Below, in pieces: positions 54,046 to 63,993 of a stretch of DNA of 64,000 bases. Position 1 is the stretch's first letter; each line of letters starts with the position of its first letter. The DNA is from Flavobacteria bacterium BAL38 (GTDB taxonomy: Bacteria; Bacteroidota; Bacteroidia; Flavobacteriales; Flavobacteriaceae): NCBI GenBank assembly GCA_000169355.1, contig AAXX01000002.1:1-64000 (forward strand), written 5' to 3'. Below the pieces are notes generated by a model, which saw only the letters and a list, made by a program, of their open reading frames with translations, was not told where the DNA came from and did no database searches. Made by a program: the position numbers and the translations under genes.

Positions 54046-54519
54046 ATGTCTAAATTTAAAAAGAAAAAATCGGGTGATCTTCCTGCTATTTCAACTGCAT
54101 CTTTACCTGATATTGTATTTATGCTTTTGTTCTTCTTCATGACGGCTACTACAATGAAAGATAGCAATTTAAAAATTGATAATACATTACCTAAAGCGAA
54201 TCAAACCGCTAAATTGCATAAAAAGCAATATGTAATGTATGTATATGCTGGAAAACCAAGTGAAAGATATCGTGCTACTTTAGGATCTTCTGATCGTATT
54301 CAATTAGCAGATAAAATGGCTTCACCAGCTGATATCAGAAATTTTATTATTTCAGAAAGAGCACAACGTAACTCTGAAGATGAAAAATACCTTACTGCGT
54401 CATTAAAAATTGACAAACATGTTAAAATGGGATTAGTAAGCGCAATCAAATTAGAGCTACGTAAAATAAATCAATTAAAAGTAAATTATACAACAGCACA
54501 AGGAAACCCTGTTGAATAG
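54046..54519 (+). CDS. Second ExbD/TolR-family protein
   Basis: A 157-residue ExbD-type protein with a basic N-terminus (SKFKKKKSGDLP) and the helix with Asp22 in SLPDIVFMLLFFFMTATT. It lacks the Cys insertion of its neighbour. Two ExbD paralogues probably form heteromeric dimers within the ExbB pentamer, as in other Bacteroidota operons. A strong terminator follows, so the operon ends here. Confidence 0.88.
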   Translation: MSKFKKKKSGDLPAISTASLPDIVFMLLFFFMTATTMKDSNLKIDNTLPKANQTAKLHKKQYVMYVYAGKPSERYRATLGSSDRIQLADKMASPADIRNFIISERAQRNSEDEKYLTASLKIDKHVKMGLVSAIKLELRKINQLKVNYTTAQGNPVE

Positions 54520-54540
54520 TATTTTTTATTTATAAAATTA

Positions 54541-54568
54541 AAAAGGCACGCAATAGCGTGCCTTTTTT
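54541..54568 (+). terminator. Terminator of the exbB-exbD operon
   Basis: AAAGGCACGC, loop AATA, GCGTGCCTTT, then eight T. Confidence 0.9.
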
Positions 54569-54592
54569 TTATTATTTTTATAAAAAAAAATA

Positions 54593-55252
54593 ATGCGTCT
54601 ATTTGTATCTCTTTTTTTTGTGTTTTATACTCTAATTGGTTTTTCTCAACAAGAAACTAAACCCGTTGTAGATTCTCTTTTCAGAGAAGATCAGTTTTAT
54701 GTATCTATTTCGTATAATTTACTTCAAAAAAAACCTGATAATTTTAATCAATATTCATTTTCAACTGGTTTATCTGCTGGTTTTTTAAGAGATTTTCCAA
54801 TTTCAAAAAACAGACATTGGTCTATAGCGCCAGGTATTGGTTATTCGTTTAATGATTTAAAACAGACTATTGATTTATCTTCCATTTCTGATGATCCTAA
54901 TTTTCAACTTGTTAAAAGTAGAATATTACTCCATTATATCGATTTGCCATTAGAAATTCGTTGGCGTAATGCAACTCCTGAAAGTCATAAATTTTGGAGA
55001 ATTTATGGAGGTTTTATGGCAAGTTATCTTGTTGATGGTAGGTTTCAATATGATGGTGATTTAGGTTCAGGAACTGAGAATATAAATAACATCTTAAACA
55101 AGTTTCAATATGCGTCGTATTTAACTTTTGGTTTTAATACTTGGAATGCATATATTCATTACGGTTTAAATCCTTTTTTTGATAAAAGTAAAACTGCTGC
55201 TGAAAATAATATGACGACTTTGAAAATTGGTTTGATGTTTTATATTTTATAA
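54593..55252 (+). CDS. Outer-membrane beta-barrel, PorT-like
   Basis: A 219-residue exported protein with signal MRLFVSLFFVFYTLIGFSQ. The mature sequence is a chain of short amphipathic strands (QFYVSISYNLLQ, NRHWSIAPGIGYSFNDLKQ, ASYLTFGFNTWNAYIHYGL) with a C-terminal hydrophobic strand, consistent with an eight-strand barrel of the PorT/OmpW-like group. It resembles PorT, part of the T9SS apparatus, but I cannot confirm orthology. It starts 73 bases after the exbD stop, beyond that operon's terminator, and overlaps the convergent 55247 gene by 6 bases. Confidence 0.75.
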   Translation: MRLFVSLFFVFYTLIGFSQQETKPVVDSLFREDQFYVSISYNLLQKKPDNFNQYSFSTGLSAGFLRDFPISKNRHWSIAPGIGYSFNDLKQTIDLSSISDDPNFQLVKSRILLHYIDLPLEIRWRNATPESHKFWRIYGGFMASYLVDGRFQYDGDLGSGTENINNILNKFQYASYLTFGFNTWNAYIHYGLNPFFDKSKTAAENNMTTLKIGLMFYIL

Positions 55253-55858
55253 CCAATACTGATACAAAAACACCTGTGGTCCAGCTCCAATAATAATTCC
55301 TGCTATAAGTTCTATATAGGTATGAGCTTTCATATACAAACGTGATGAAGCCACTAATCCCATACAAACAATGCAAAAAGCAATAAGATTTACAAATGGC
55401 ATTTGGTAATACATACTTAAGCCATAAATAAAGCACGTTAAAGCACTAATTCCTATCATGTGTAAACTAGCTTTAAATTTTAAAATAACGCTTGCTAACA
55501 CAATTACACTGCTAAAAAATCCGCCTAAGAAAAAGAAATACAGTTCGGCAACGGTATCTTTAGAAACACTAAATTTTATTAATACAAATAATAAAATGGC
55601 TTGCACAGCAATTGGCATTTTTCTTTCGCTTATGCTGGCTTCTGTAAAAGAAGTTACAACGCCTAATGATCTAAATAAAAAATACATTGATATTGGTAAC
55701 AACAATGTTAATATAGTTACTTGAACTAGTGTAACTATAATTTGAGAATTATAAAAAAAGGAATGAGTAATTAAAAAGTAAAATAAAGCACCATAAATTG
55801 AAACAAATATGGGATGAAAAATATAAGAAAAAACAGGTAATATTTTTTTTAAATCCAT
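55247..55858 (-). CDS. Multi-spanning membrane protein with degenerate PAP2-like motifs
   Basis: A 203-residue protein with about six membrane helices. It looks like a PAP2 phosphatase whose motifs have weakened: SRLYMKAHTYIE (172-183) resembles the SRxxxxxHxxxD block with Glu in place of Asp, and a KASLHMIG stretch sits where PSGH is expected. The first motif (KxxxxxxRP) is not clear (SERKMP). It may be an inactive relative or a different family. It is 10 bases downstream of the rpoN stop on the same strand. Confidence 0.6.
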   Translation of the reverse strand: MDLKKILPVFSYIFHPIFVSIYGALFYFLITHSFFYNSQIIVTLVQVTILTLLLPISMYFLFRSLGVVTSFTEASISERKMPIAVQAILLFVLIKFSVSKDTVAELYFFFLGGFFSSVIVLASVILKFKASLHMIGISALTCFIYGLSMYYQMPFVNLIAFCIVCMGLVASSRLYMKAHTYIELIAGIIIGAGPQVFLYQYWL

Positions 55859-55868
55859 ATTGTTGGCC

Positions 55869-57338
55869 TTAAATTTTCTTTCTCAAACGGGCAACAGGAA
55901 TGTCTAATTGCTCTCTGTATTTCGCAATAGTTCTTCTTGCAATAGGATAACCTCGCTCTTTTAATATTTCGGCTAATTGATCATCTGGTAAAGGTTTCTT
56001 TTTGTCTTCTTCAGAAATTACTTGTTGTAAGATGTTTTTAATTTCGATAGTAGAAACTTCTTCTCCTTGATCATTAGTCATCGATTCGCTAAAGAATTCT
56101 TTAATTAATTTTGTTCCGTAAGGTGTATCAACATATTTACTATTTGCTACACGAGAAACGGTTGAAATGTCTAAACCAACCATGTCGGCAATATCTTTTA
56201 GAATCATTGGGCGAAGTTTGGTTTCTTCTCCTTCCAAAAAGTATTCTTGCTGATAAAACATAATCGCATTCATAGTTACATATAGTGTTTCTTGGCGCTG
56301 TTTTATAGCATCAATAAACCATTTTGCCGAATCTAATTTTTGTTTGATAAATTGAACGGCATCTTTTTGCGAACTCGATTTTTCAGAAGTGTCTTTATAA
56401 CTCTGCAACATTTCCTGATAATCTTTAGAAACGTGCAATTCTGGTGCATTTCTTCCGTTTAACAAAAGTTCTAATTCGCCATCAACAATTCGAATCGTAA
56501 AATCGGGAACTATGTGTTCTATCATTTTTTGATTACCATCGAAACTACCTCCTGGTTTTGGATTTAGTTTTTCAATTTCATCAATAGCTTTTCTTAATTG
56601 TTGCTGATTAACATCAAATTTTTGTAATAATTTATCGTAGTGTTTTTTACTAAATGCATCAAACTGTTGATTAATTACGTTGATTGCTAGTGTAATTGAA
56701 TCTGAAGGTGTTTTGTGTTTTAATTGTAACAATAAACATTCTTGTAAATCTCTTGCTCCCACACCAGCAGGTTCTAATTCTTGTACTAAATGTAATATTC
56801 GCTCTACTGTTGGTTCATCTGTATAAATACCTTGTGTAAAGGCCATGTCATCAACAATATCTTGAATTGTACGTCTTATATATCCCATATCATCAATACT
56901 GCCAACTAAAAATTCGGCAATATCGCGTTCGTCATCACTTAAAATAAAAGTATTAAGCTGATTTATTAAATCTTGATGAAAACTAACCGGAGCAGCAAAT
57001 GGTAGTGACTTATCGTCATCGTCATCACTGTAATTATTGGTTTGATATTTGTAATCTGGAGTTTCGTCGTTGCTTAAATATTCATCAATGTTGATGTCTT
57101 GCGTATCGATATGTTCATTATCGTAATCGTCGTAATCATCATCATTTGTATTTACTTCATAATCATCAGCTTCGTAATTATCTTCCTTACTACTTTCTTC
57201 CAAAGCAGGATTTTCAACTAATTCCTCTTGAAGACGTTGTTCAAAAGCTTGCGTAGGCAATTGAATTAACTTCATCAACTGAATTTGTTGAGGCGATAAT
57301 TTTTGTGATAATTTGAATTGTAAACTGTGTTTAAGCAT
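55869..57338 (-). CDS. rpoN: RNA polymerase sigma-54 factor RpoN
   Basis: An alternative sigma factor that recognises -24/-12 promoters and needs enhancer-binding ATPases. The 489-residue protein has the Gln/Leu-rich N-terminal activator region (LSQKLSPQQIQLMKLIQLP), a long acidic spacer (Asp/Glu-rich residues about 55-105), the core-binding domain, and the C-terminal RpoN box IARRTIAKYREQLDIP. No enhancer-binding protein is encoded nearby. It follows asnS on the same strand. Confidence 0.96.
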   Translation of the reverse strand: MLKHSLQFKLSQKLSPQQIQLMKLIQLPTQAFEQRLQEELVENPALEESSKEDNYEADDYEVNTNDDDYDDYDNEHIDTQDINIDEYLSNDETPDYKYQTNNYSDDDDDKSLPFAAPVSFHQDLINQLNTFILSDDERDIAEFLVGSIDDMGYIRRTIQDIVDDMAFTQGIYTDEPTVERILHLVQELEPAGVGARDLQECLLLQLKHKTPSDSITLAINVINQQFDAFSKKHYDKLLQKFDVNQQQLRKAIDEIEKLNPKPGGSFDGNQKMIEHIVPDFTIRIVDGELELLLNGRNAPELHVSKDYQEMLQSYKDTSEKSSSQKDAVQFIKQKLDSAKWFIDAIKQRQETLYVTMNAIMFYQQEYFLEGEETKLRPMILKDIADMVGLDISTVSRVANSKYVDTPYGTKLIKEFFSESMTNDQGEEVSTIEIKNILQQVISEEDKKKPLPDDQLAEILKERGYPIARRTIAKYREQLDIPVARLRKKI

Positions 57339-57344
57339 TGTTTT

Positions 57345-57425
57345 TATGTTTAAGAGTTTATAGTTTAAGAGTTTAGAAGAGATTCAAACCTTATAAACTC
57401 TTAACCTTTTAAACTTATAACCTAA
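57345..57425. repeat. Degenerate TTTAAGAGTT repeats between asnS and rpoN
   Basis: The 90-base spacer contains several units such as GTTTAAGAGTTTATA and their complements (TAAACTCTTAACC), which can pair as a hairpin. Similar units appear between sucA and sucB. Confidence 0.55.
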
Positions 57426-57428
57426 TTA

Positions 57429-58874
57429 TTAGAATTCAGCATTCATTGGCGTTCTAGGAAAAGGAATTACGTCTCTAATATTTGTCATTCCTGTTACAAA
57501 AAGCACTAATCTTTCGAAACCTAACCCAAATCCTGAGTGAACAGCCGATCCAAATCGTCTAGTATCTAAATACCACCATAATTCTTCTTCGTCAATTCCT
57601 AAGGCTTTCATTTTTTCAACTAATACATCGTAACGCTCTTCTCTTTGTGATCCACCTACGATTTCTCCAATACCTGGGAATAAGATATCCATGGCTCTAA
57701 CTGTTTCTTTTCCTGGTTCTGTATTGTCGTTTAATCGCATGTAAAATGCTTTAATTTTTGCTGGATAATCAAATAAAATTACCGGACATTTGAAGTGTTT
57801 TTCAACTAAGAAACGTTCGTGCTCACTTTGTAAATCAGCACCCCATTCATTAATAATGTATTGGAATTTTTTCTTTTTATTTGGAGTCGAGTCTTTTAAA
57901 ATATCAATAGCTTCCGTATAGGAAACGCGCTTAAAGTTGTTTTCTAAAACAAAATTTAATTTGTCTAATAAATTCATTTCGCTACGATCTGCTTGCGGTT
58001 TAGATTTTTCTTCGTCGATTAATCTTCCTTCTAAGAATTTTAAATCATCGCCACATTTTTCAACAGCATATTTGATAACATATTTAATAAAGTCTTCCGC
58101 TAAATCCATGTTATCCGCTAAATCATTAAAAGCGACTTCTGGTTCAATCATCCAAAATTCGGCTAAGTGACGAGAAGTATTCGAATTTTCTGCTCTAAAT
58201 GTAGGTCCAAATGTATACACTTGTCCTAATGCCATAGCGTAAGTTTCTGCTTCTAATTGTCCTGAAACGGTAAGATTCGTTTCTTTTCCAAAGAAATCTT
58301 CTTTAAAATTTACTTTGCCTTCTTCTGTTCTTGGAGTACCATCAAATGGTAAAGCAGTTACTTTAAACATTTCTCCAGCTCCTTCAGCATCAGAACCTGT
58401 TATAATAGGAGTGTTTACATATACAAACCCTTTTTCTTGAAAATATTGGTGTACAGCAAATGATAATACCGATCGCACTCTCATAATTGCACCAAAAGTA
58501 TTAGTTCGCACACGTAAATGCGCATTTTCTCTTAAAAATTCTAAAGAGTGTTTTTTTGGTTGCATAGGAAATTTTTCCGCATCACTATCTCCTAAAACTT
58601 CTAATTTAGTAACTTGGATTTCTACATTTTGACCTGCACCACGACTTTCAGCTAAAGTTCCGGTAACACAAATTGCTGCTCCTGTAGTAATTCTTTTTAG
58701 AGTTTCTTCTGGTGTGTTTTCAAAATCTACAACGCACTGAATATTATGAATAGTTGAACCATCGTTCAACGCAATAAATTGATTGTTTCTAAATGTTCTA
58801 ACCCAACCTTTTGTAGTTACTTCATGTACTATTTTTGTGCTGTTTAAAAGGTCTATGATTTTTGAGTGTTTCAT
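57429..58874 (-). CDS. asnS: Asparaginyl-tRNA synthetase
   Basis: It charges tRNA-Asn directly. The 481-residue protein has an OB anticodon domain ([19 protein letters not shown]) and a class II core with motif 2 [19 protein letters not shown] and motif 3 [15 protein letters not shown]. It is the asparagine-specific enzyme and not a second AspRS (no GAD insertion). Two tRNA-Asn genes are at 5 kb. The start lies 94 bases after a -7 box. Confidence 0.97.
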   Translation of the reverse strand: MKHSKIIDLLNSTKIVHEVTTKGWVRTFRNNQFIALNDGSTIHNIQCVVDFENTPEETLKRITTGAAICVTGTLAESRGAGQNVEIQVTKLEVLGDSDAEKFPMQPKKHSLEFLRENAHLRVRTNTFGAIMRVRSVLSFAVHQYFQEKGFVYVNTPIITGSDAEGAGEMFKVTALPFDGTPRTEEGKVNFKEDFFGKETNLTVSGQLEAETYAMALGQVYTFGPTFRAENSNTSRHLAEFWMIEPEVAFNDLADNMDLAEDFIKYVIKYAVEKCGDDLKFLEGRLIDEEKSKPQADRSEMNLLDKLNFVLENNFKRVSYTEAIDILKDSTPNKKKKFQYIINEWGADLQSEHERFLVEKHFKCPVILFDYPAKIKAFYMRLNDNTEPGKETVRAMDILFPGIGEIVGGSQREERYDVLVEKMKALGIDEEELWWYLDTRRFGSAVHSGFGLGFERLVLFVTGMTNIRDVIPFPRTPMNAEF

Positions 58875-58967
58875 TTCAATTATTTATTTTAAAATACAAA
58901 CCTACATAAAATTTCAATATTTATATAGGACTTATTGGTTTAATATATGGTTCTTTCATTCCTTAGG

Positions 58968-58975
58968 CAAAGATA
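58968..58975 (-). promoter_or_regulatory. Candidate -7 box of asnS
   Basis: TATCTTTG on the minus strand, 94 bases before the ATG. A second TAnnTTTG match (TAGGTTTG, 58904-58897) lies nearer, so which is used is open. Confidence 0.45.
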
Positions 58976-58993
58976 ACACTAAAGAAAAATATA

Positions 58994-61408
58994 TTATTTT
59001 TCATTTGAATTATCTTCTTCAAGATCTTCTGCTAAGATATCTAAAGTTGGTTCAAGAAATTCTTTTTCATTAGCAATTGTTTTTTCTAATGATAGTAATA
59101 AAGCAGGTAGTAAAATTAGGTTTGATAACATAGCAAATAATAAAGTTGTGGCTACTAATCCTCCTAAAGCTACAGTTCCACCAAAACTAGAAAGTGTAAA
59201 TACCGAGAATCCAAAAAACAAGACTACCGATGTATAAAACATGCTTATTCCGGCTTCTTTAACCGTACTATGAACTGATCTTTTTATTTTCCAATTATTA
59301 GCTTTTAATTCTTGGCGGTATTTGGCTAAAAAGTGAATGGTGTCATCAACTGAAATTCCGAATGCAATACTAAATACTAATATAGTTGATGGCTTAATTG
59401 GGATTCCAAAATACCCCATTAATCCGGCTGTCATTATTAAAGGTAATATGTTTGGCAATAACGATACAATTATCATTTTAAAAGATCGGAACATAAAAGC
59501 CATTAAAAAAGAAATTAATAAAATAGCAAATAATAAAGATTGAACTAAATTACCAATTAAATAGTGTGTTCCTTTTTCAAAAACATAAGCTTTACCAGTA
59601 ATGGAAACGGTATAACGTTCTTTTGGAAAAATAAGATTTATTTTATCTTGTAATCTTTCCTCAATTTTTTTCATTTTATCTGTTCCAATATCTCTCATAA
59701 AAGTGGTAACACGAGCATACTGACCGGTGCTGTCGACATAGCTTTTTAGCATGTTTTCATTTCCTTTTTCAGTTGAGTTTTTTACATAAGTTAATACTAA
59801 AGCTTCTTCAAGTTTAGAATTTGGTAAATCATAAAAATCGGGATTTCCGTTATAAAAAGCCTGATTAGCATATTTTACTAAATTAACAACCGATACGGGT
59901 TTAGATAATTCAGGGATTTCCTCAATAGTTTCTTGCAGTTCGTTTATTCGTTTTAATGTAACTGTTTTTAAAGCTCCTTTTGGTTTTTTAGTATCAATTA
60001 CAATTTCTAATGGCATTACACCATTAAATTCTTTTTCGTAGAATATGATATCTTTGAAAAAAGGTGCTTTTTTAGGCATATCTTCAATAATACTTCCCGA
60101 AATTTTAATTTGGAAAATTCCAATTATCCCCAAAACTAAAATACATATTGAAACTATAAAAATGGTAATTCTATGATGTCTGATTGTGTTTTCAATCCAA
60201 TTTATAAACGATGCCATATAGTTTTTTCCTAAATGCGCCAAGTGTTTCTCTTTTGGCATTGGCATGTAGCTGTATGCAATAGGAATTATTAATAGACATA
60301 GTAAAAATAAAAAAACGATATTTAATGAAGCTACTACACCAAATTCTTTAAGGAGTTTGCTGTCAGTAAAAATAAAAGTACCAAAACCAGCTGCTGTAGT
60401 TAAATTGGTTAACAAAGTAGCATTTCCAACTTTAGAGATTACTCGTTTTAACGACTTGGCTTTATTACCATGGTTTTTAATTTCTTGCTGGTATTTATTA
60501 ATAAGAAAAATACAGTTTGGAATACCAATTACAATTATTAATGGAGGAATAATTGCTGTTAACACTGTAATCTCATAATTTAAAAGTCCAAGTGTTCCAA
60601 AAGACCACATTACTCCAATAATTACAACAGTCATTGAAATTAATGTAGCGCGCATACTTCTAAAAAAGAAGAAAAACAACAAGGAAGTAATGGCTAAAGC
60701 AGCACCAACAAACAATCCAATTTCATCAATTATGCTTTTTGCATTTAAGGTTCTAATATAAGGCATTCCAGAAACGCGAAGATCTAAGCCTGTTTCTTTT
60801 TCAAAGGCTGCAATTTTTTCGTTACTTAAATATTTTTCAATAAATTCTTTTCTTGCTTTTGTATTTACTATTTTTTTATCCATGTAAATAGCAAAACGAA
60901 CAGCGCCACTTTCTTTATTAAAAAGCATGCCTTCATAGAAAGGTAAATTATTAAAAAACTCAGTTTTTTTCTGCTTTAAGTAAGGGTCTGAAATACTATC
61001 GTTATTAATAAAAGCAACAAGGTTGAATTTTTTATTAATAGTGTCTTTGCGTAATACTTTTAAGTCATCTATAGACAATGTTAGTTCTACTGCTTTGTCT
61101 TTTTTAATTTCGGAGATGAATTTTTCCCACGCTTTTATGTTTTTTTCGTTGAAGAATTTTTCGTCTTTAAAACCAAGAACAACTAAGTTGCCTTCTTCAC
61201 CAAACTTATCTAAAAACGAATTATATTCAATGTTTACTTCGTGATCGTCAGGTAATAAGTTAGCTTCAGTAAAGGTAAAACGCATGTTTTTCCACTGAAA
61301 AGCCATAAAAACGGTAAAAAGTAGGACAAGAACTAATAAAAAAATTCGATTTCTTAAAATTCTACTGGCAATATAATCCCAAAAACTAGTGCTTAGCCAC
61401 TTTAACAT
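58994..61408 (-). CDS. RND-superfamily exporter of the MMPL/HAE3 type
   Basis: An 804-residue inner-membrane exporter with about 12 membrane helices in two halves, each with a periplasmic domain. Landmarks include AIIPPLIIVIGIPNCIFLI in the first half and FSIAFGISVDDTIHFLAKYR in the second (the second being the sterol-sensing/MMPL-type helix). Members export hopanoids, lipids or other hydrophobic compounds; the cargo here is unknown. It lacks adaptor and outer-membrane partners, unlike the RND operon at 35-41 kb. Stop lies 119 bases upstream of asnS. Confidence 0.86.
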   Translation of the reverse strand: MLKWLSTSFWDYIASRILRNRIFLLVLVLLFTVFMAFQWKNMRFTFTEANLLPDDHEVNIEYNSFLDKFGEEGNLVVLGFKDEKFFNEKNIKAWEKFISEIKKDKAVELTLSIDDLKVLRKDTINKKFNLVAFINNDSISDPYLKQKKTEFFNNLPFYEGMLFNKESGAVRFAIYMDKKIVNTKARKEFIEKYLSNEKIAAFEKETGLDLRVSGMPYIRTLNAKSIIDEIGLFVGAALAITSLLFFFFFRSMRATLISMTVVIIGVMWSFGTLGLLNYEITVLTAIIPPLIIVIGIPNCIFLINKYQQEIKNHGNKAKSLKRVISKVGNATLLTNLTTAAGFGTFIFTDSKLLKEFGVVASLNIVFLFLLCLLIIPIAYSYMPMPKEKHLAHLGKNYMASFINWIENTIRHHRITIFIVSICILVLGIIGIFQIKISGSIIEDMPKKAPFFKDIIFYEKEFNGVMPLEIVIDTKKPKGALKTVTLKRINELQETIEEIPELSKPVSVVNLVKYANQAFYNGNPDFYDLPNSKLEEALVLTYVKNSTEKGNENMLKSYVDSTGQYARVTTFMRDIGTDKMKKIEERLQDKINLIFPKERYTVSITGKAYVFEKGTHYLIGNLVQSLLFAILLISFLMAFMFRSFKMIIVSLLPNILPLIMTAGLMGYFGIPIKPSTILVFSIAFGISVDDTIHFLAKYRQELKANNWKIKRSVHSTVKEAGISMFYTSVVLFFGFSVFTLSSFGGTVALGGLVATTLLFAMLSNLILLPALLLSLEKTIANEKEFLEPTLDILAEDLEEDNSNEK

Positions 61409-61426
61409 TTCTCAAAAATTAGGGTG

Positions 61427-61434
61427 CAAAGGTA
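61427..61434 (-). promoter_or_regulatory. Candidate -7 box of the MMPL exporter gene
   Basis: TACCTTTG on the minus strand, 19 bases before the ATG. The leader would be very short. Confidence 0.45.
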
Positions 61435-61483
61435 AGGAATATTGCTTAAAATATTGGTCCTGAGCGTAATTTTTACGTTAAAT

Positions 61484-63967
61484 TTAAAATCCTAAATCTA
61501 AATAATAAGAAATTTTAATGGCTATATTGTCATCAAAATTGGCTAGTTGATTTGGTCCATAGCGGTAAAAAGCAACTAAACCAAATCCTTTAAAAATTTT
61601 ATTACATTCAACACCGCTTTCAAAAAAACCATCTTCAAGAGTTTTGTAACCAATTCCAAGGTGTTGATTGTTATTGTTGTTTGAACCTATTGCCATTCTG
61701 GTTACAACAGTAAATTCGGGATTAATTTTATAACCAAGGCGCACTTTATTAAAAGTGTGTTTTAATTGTAATGATGCGTATTTATCAGAGAAAAACTCGT
61801 TAAAGAACATTGTTTCAAAACTGTTTTTACCTGCAATTGTTATCCGTTGTAAAATGGCATCACGATTTAAATTATTTGGAACAATACTGTATAAATGTGT
61901 TAATGGCACATCTCCAAAAGCAATACCGGTTTGCAATAATATAGAACTTTTTTGTCCTGACAAATAAGGCAATTCGTAATAGGTTTTAAAATCTATTTTA
62001 GAAAAAGTAAAGTCGTTATCTAATACGTTTGGCAAAGCTTGGGTAAGTTGAAGTGAAAATTTTGGATGTTTTTTTTCATATTCAATTTTACCCATAGGTG
62101 TTTGCATATAATTACTAAAAGGATTCCATTGAAAAGCCAATTGTACTGCCGTAATAGTATAATTACTATACAATTTATCATCGTTTATAAAGGTATAATC
62201 AAAAAGTGGTTGAATTTGGTTATGTGAAATTCCAAAATAACTAGATGTTTTAGGCAAAAACTTACTCTCTACAAAAACAAAACTCATTTTGTTGTTGTAA
62301 AAAGTAGAAATATTTATGGGTCTAGGGTCATAGATTTTAAATCTTCGAGAATCAGTAACAAAATTGGTTTGAGCTATCTCACTAATGTCGTCTGTATAAG
62401 AGGCACTTATCCAGGTTTCAGATTTAGTTTCTAATAGGTAAGAAGGCGTAATTCCAAATTTAAAAGCTTCATCTTTTAAACCATAAGCGCCATAAAAAGC
62501 GACTTTGTATTTTTCAGATAGTTTAGAATTCGTAACGGCGCCTAATCCTAATCTAAAACCTTCAAAATTATTATACTTTATAATACTTCTTAAATCGATG
62601 TCGAATATTGAAACAGGAAAGTAGCCGTTAATTATTTTTCTTCCTAAAAATAATTTGTGTTCTATTTTTTCAGAAAGCGATAAGCTATCTATTGAAGTAT
62701 ATGTTCTAAGTTTTCTTTTATCTAGTGAATCATTTTTAAAAATATTCCAGTAATCTTCTTCTTGTGATAAACTCGATTTAGGAACATCAATTTTTACCCT
62801 AGGTTTTGAAATGACAATAGATTTGTTTATTTCAATGTCAAAAGGAGTAGATTCTATTAAAACATAGGCTTGATCTGTTGCGTTTTTACTTTCGGTTAAA
62901 TCTAAATCAGAACTGAATTTTATTGTACCACCTAAAAGTTTAATGTCTTCATGATTATTACCTTTAGAAACTTTAAATTTTCTGTTTTTTGGAAACCAAA
63001 TATCAATATCTTTTTTATAATCAAATGTATAAGTTGCATTAATGTTTACAACACCATAAATACGAAAGTAAGCTTTACAAATAGCATAGTTTATAGTGTC
63101 TATATATAACAATCCTCTTAAACGATTTGTGTTGAGTTTTTTAGGTTCAAAATAAATTCTATAAGCTTTTCTTCCATCAATTGTAACGGTGTCAATTAAC
63201 TTGTAATTATATAGTTTTCGACCAAAATTAGAAATTGGATTTTGTACCGGTATTTCTAAAATTTCGAATGGATTTTCATATACGGAATATGAAATTAGTT
63301 TAAGTCCAAGATATTCATAAACAGGCTGTTTAAAACCAGCCATTCTAGTAGCTAAAACTGTTTCTTTATTTTGAAATTGATTGTGCTGAATTAAATTTAT
63401 TTTTTCAGTTTGATATAAATGCTGCTTTTCTGAAAACTTTTTAAACTTATAATTTGTTGAATCTAGTTTCATTAAGGGTTTTCTCAAAAATCTCTTTTTA
63501 TAAATAGTGTCAATTTTTGATGCAATACTGTCTGGATTTGCTGTTACTTGAAGATACTCGTAGTTTTTATACTGAAAACTCGACAATCCTTTTTCGGGAT
63601 CGTTTAATTTTCTATTTTCAATTACTTTTTTTACAATGTTGTTTACATTGTTTTCTGTATAAATTTCAGCTTTTTTTTCATTTAAGTCATTTACTAACTT
63701 AATTGTAATATTGAATGTTTTTGGTTGTGGATACGTTATTTTTTCATAATACCCTTTGAAGTTAACTTTTATGGGTAGTTTGAAATCGTTGACTTCTACT
63801 AAAAATTTCCCTTCCCAATCGGTATTGAAATTTGTATTGTTGTACGAAACGGAAGCAAATGCAATAGGAACTTTTGTATCAAAGTCTATAACTTGTCCTT
63901 TTATTTTGGTTTGCGCAACAAAACTGTTGGTAATAATTAAGCTCAAGAAAAGCCAAAAATATTTCAT
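61484..63967 (-). CDS. DUF5686 family protein with carboxypeptidase-like regulatory domain, outer membrane
   Basis: An 827-residue exported protein of the outer-membrane type. It starts at ATG 63967 (MKYFWLFLSLIITNSFVAQ is a signal peptide); the earlier frame from 63988 would hide it. A CarboxypepD-regulatory-like Ig domain (KIKGQVIDFDTKVPIAFASV) follows. The long middle region and the C-terminal barrel (ending in SYYLDLGF) fit DUF5686, a Bacteroidota family of unknown function. No SusD partner is present. A TATATTTG -7 box lies 20 bases upstream. Confidence 0.82.
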   Translation of the reverse strand: MKYFWLFLSLIITNSFVAQTKIKGQVIDFDTKVPIAFASVSYNNTNFNTDWEGKFLVEVNDFKLPIKVNFKGYYEKITYPQPKTFNITIKLVNDLNEKKAEIYTENNVNNIVKKVIENRKLNDPEKGLSSFQYKNYEYLQVTANPDSIASKIDTIYKKRFLRKPLMKLDSTNYKFKKFSEKQHLYQTEKINLIQHNQFQNKETVLATRMAGFKQPVYEYLGLKLISYSVYENPFEILEIPVQNPISNFGRKLYNYKLIDTVTIDGRKAYRIYFEPKKLNTNRLRGLLYIDTINYAICKAYFRIYGVVNINATYTFDYKKDIDIWFPKNRKFKVSKGNNHEDIKLLGGTIKFSSDLDLTESKNATDQAYVLIESTPFDIEINKSIVISKPRVKIDVPKSSLSQEEDYWNIFKNDSLDKRKLRTYTSIDSLSLSEKIEHKLFLGRKIINGYFPVSIFDIDLRSIIKYNNFEGFRLGLGAVTNSKLSEKYKVAFYGAYGLKDEAFKFGITPSYLLETKSETWISASYTDDISEIAQTNFVTDSRRFKIYDPRPINISTFYNNKMSFVFVESKFLPKTSSYFGISHNQIQPLFDYTFINDDKLYSNYTITAVQLAFQWNPFSNYMQTPMGKIEYEKKHPKFSLQLTQALPNVLDNDFTFSKIDFKTYYELPYLSGQKSSILLQTGIAFGDVPLTHLYSIVPNNLNRDAILQRITIAGKNSFETMFFNEFFSDKYASLQLKHTFNKVRLGYKINPEFTVVTRMAIGSNNNNNQHLGIGYKTLEDGFFESGVECNKIFKGFGLVAFYRYGPNQLANFDDNIAIKISYYLDLGF

Positions 63968-63985
63968 GAAGAGATTGATTTTGTA

Positions 63986-63993
63986 CAAATATA
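63986..63993 (-). promoter_or_regulatory. Candidate -7 box of the DUF5686 gene
   Basis: TATATTTG on the minus strand, just before the ATG at 63967. The window ends before any -33 region. Confidence 0.45.

Noticed and set aside
55134..55436. A 100-codon minus-strand frame across the barrel and PAP2-like gene ends
   Set aside because: It is rich in Tyr, Cys and Ser, as random antisense frames are. It overlaps two better genes.
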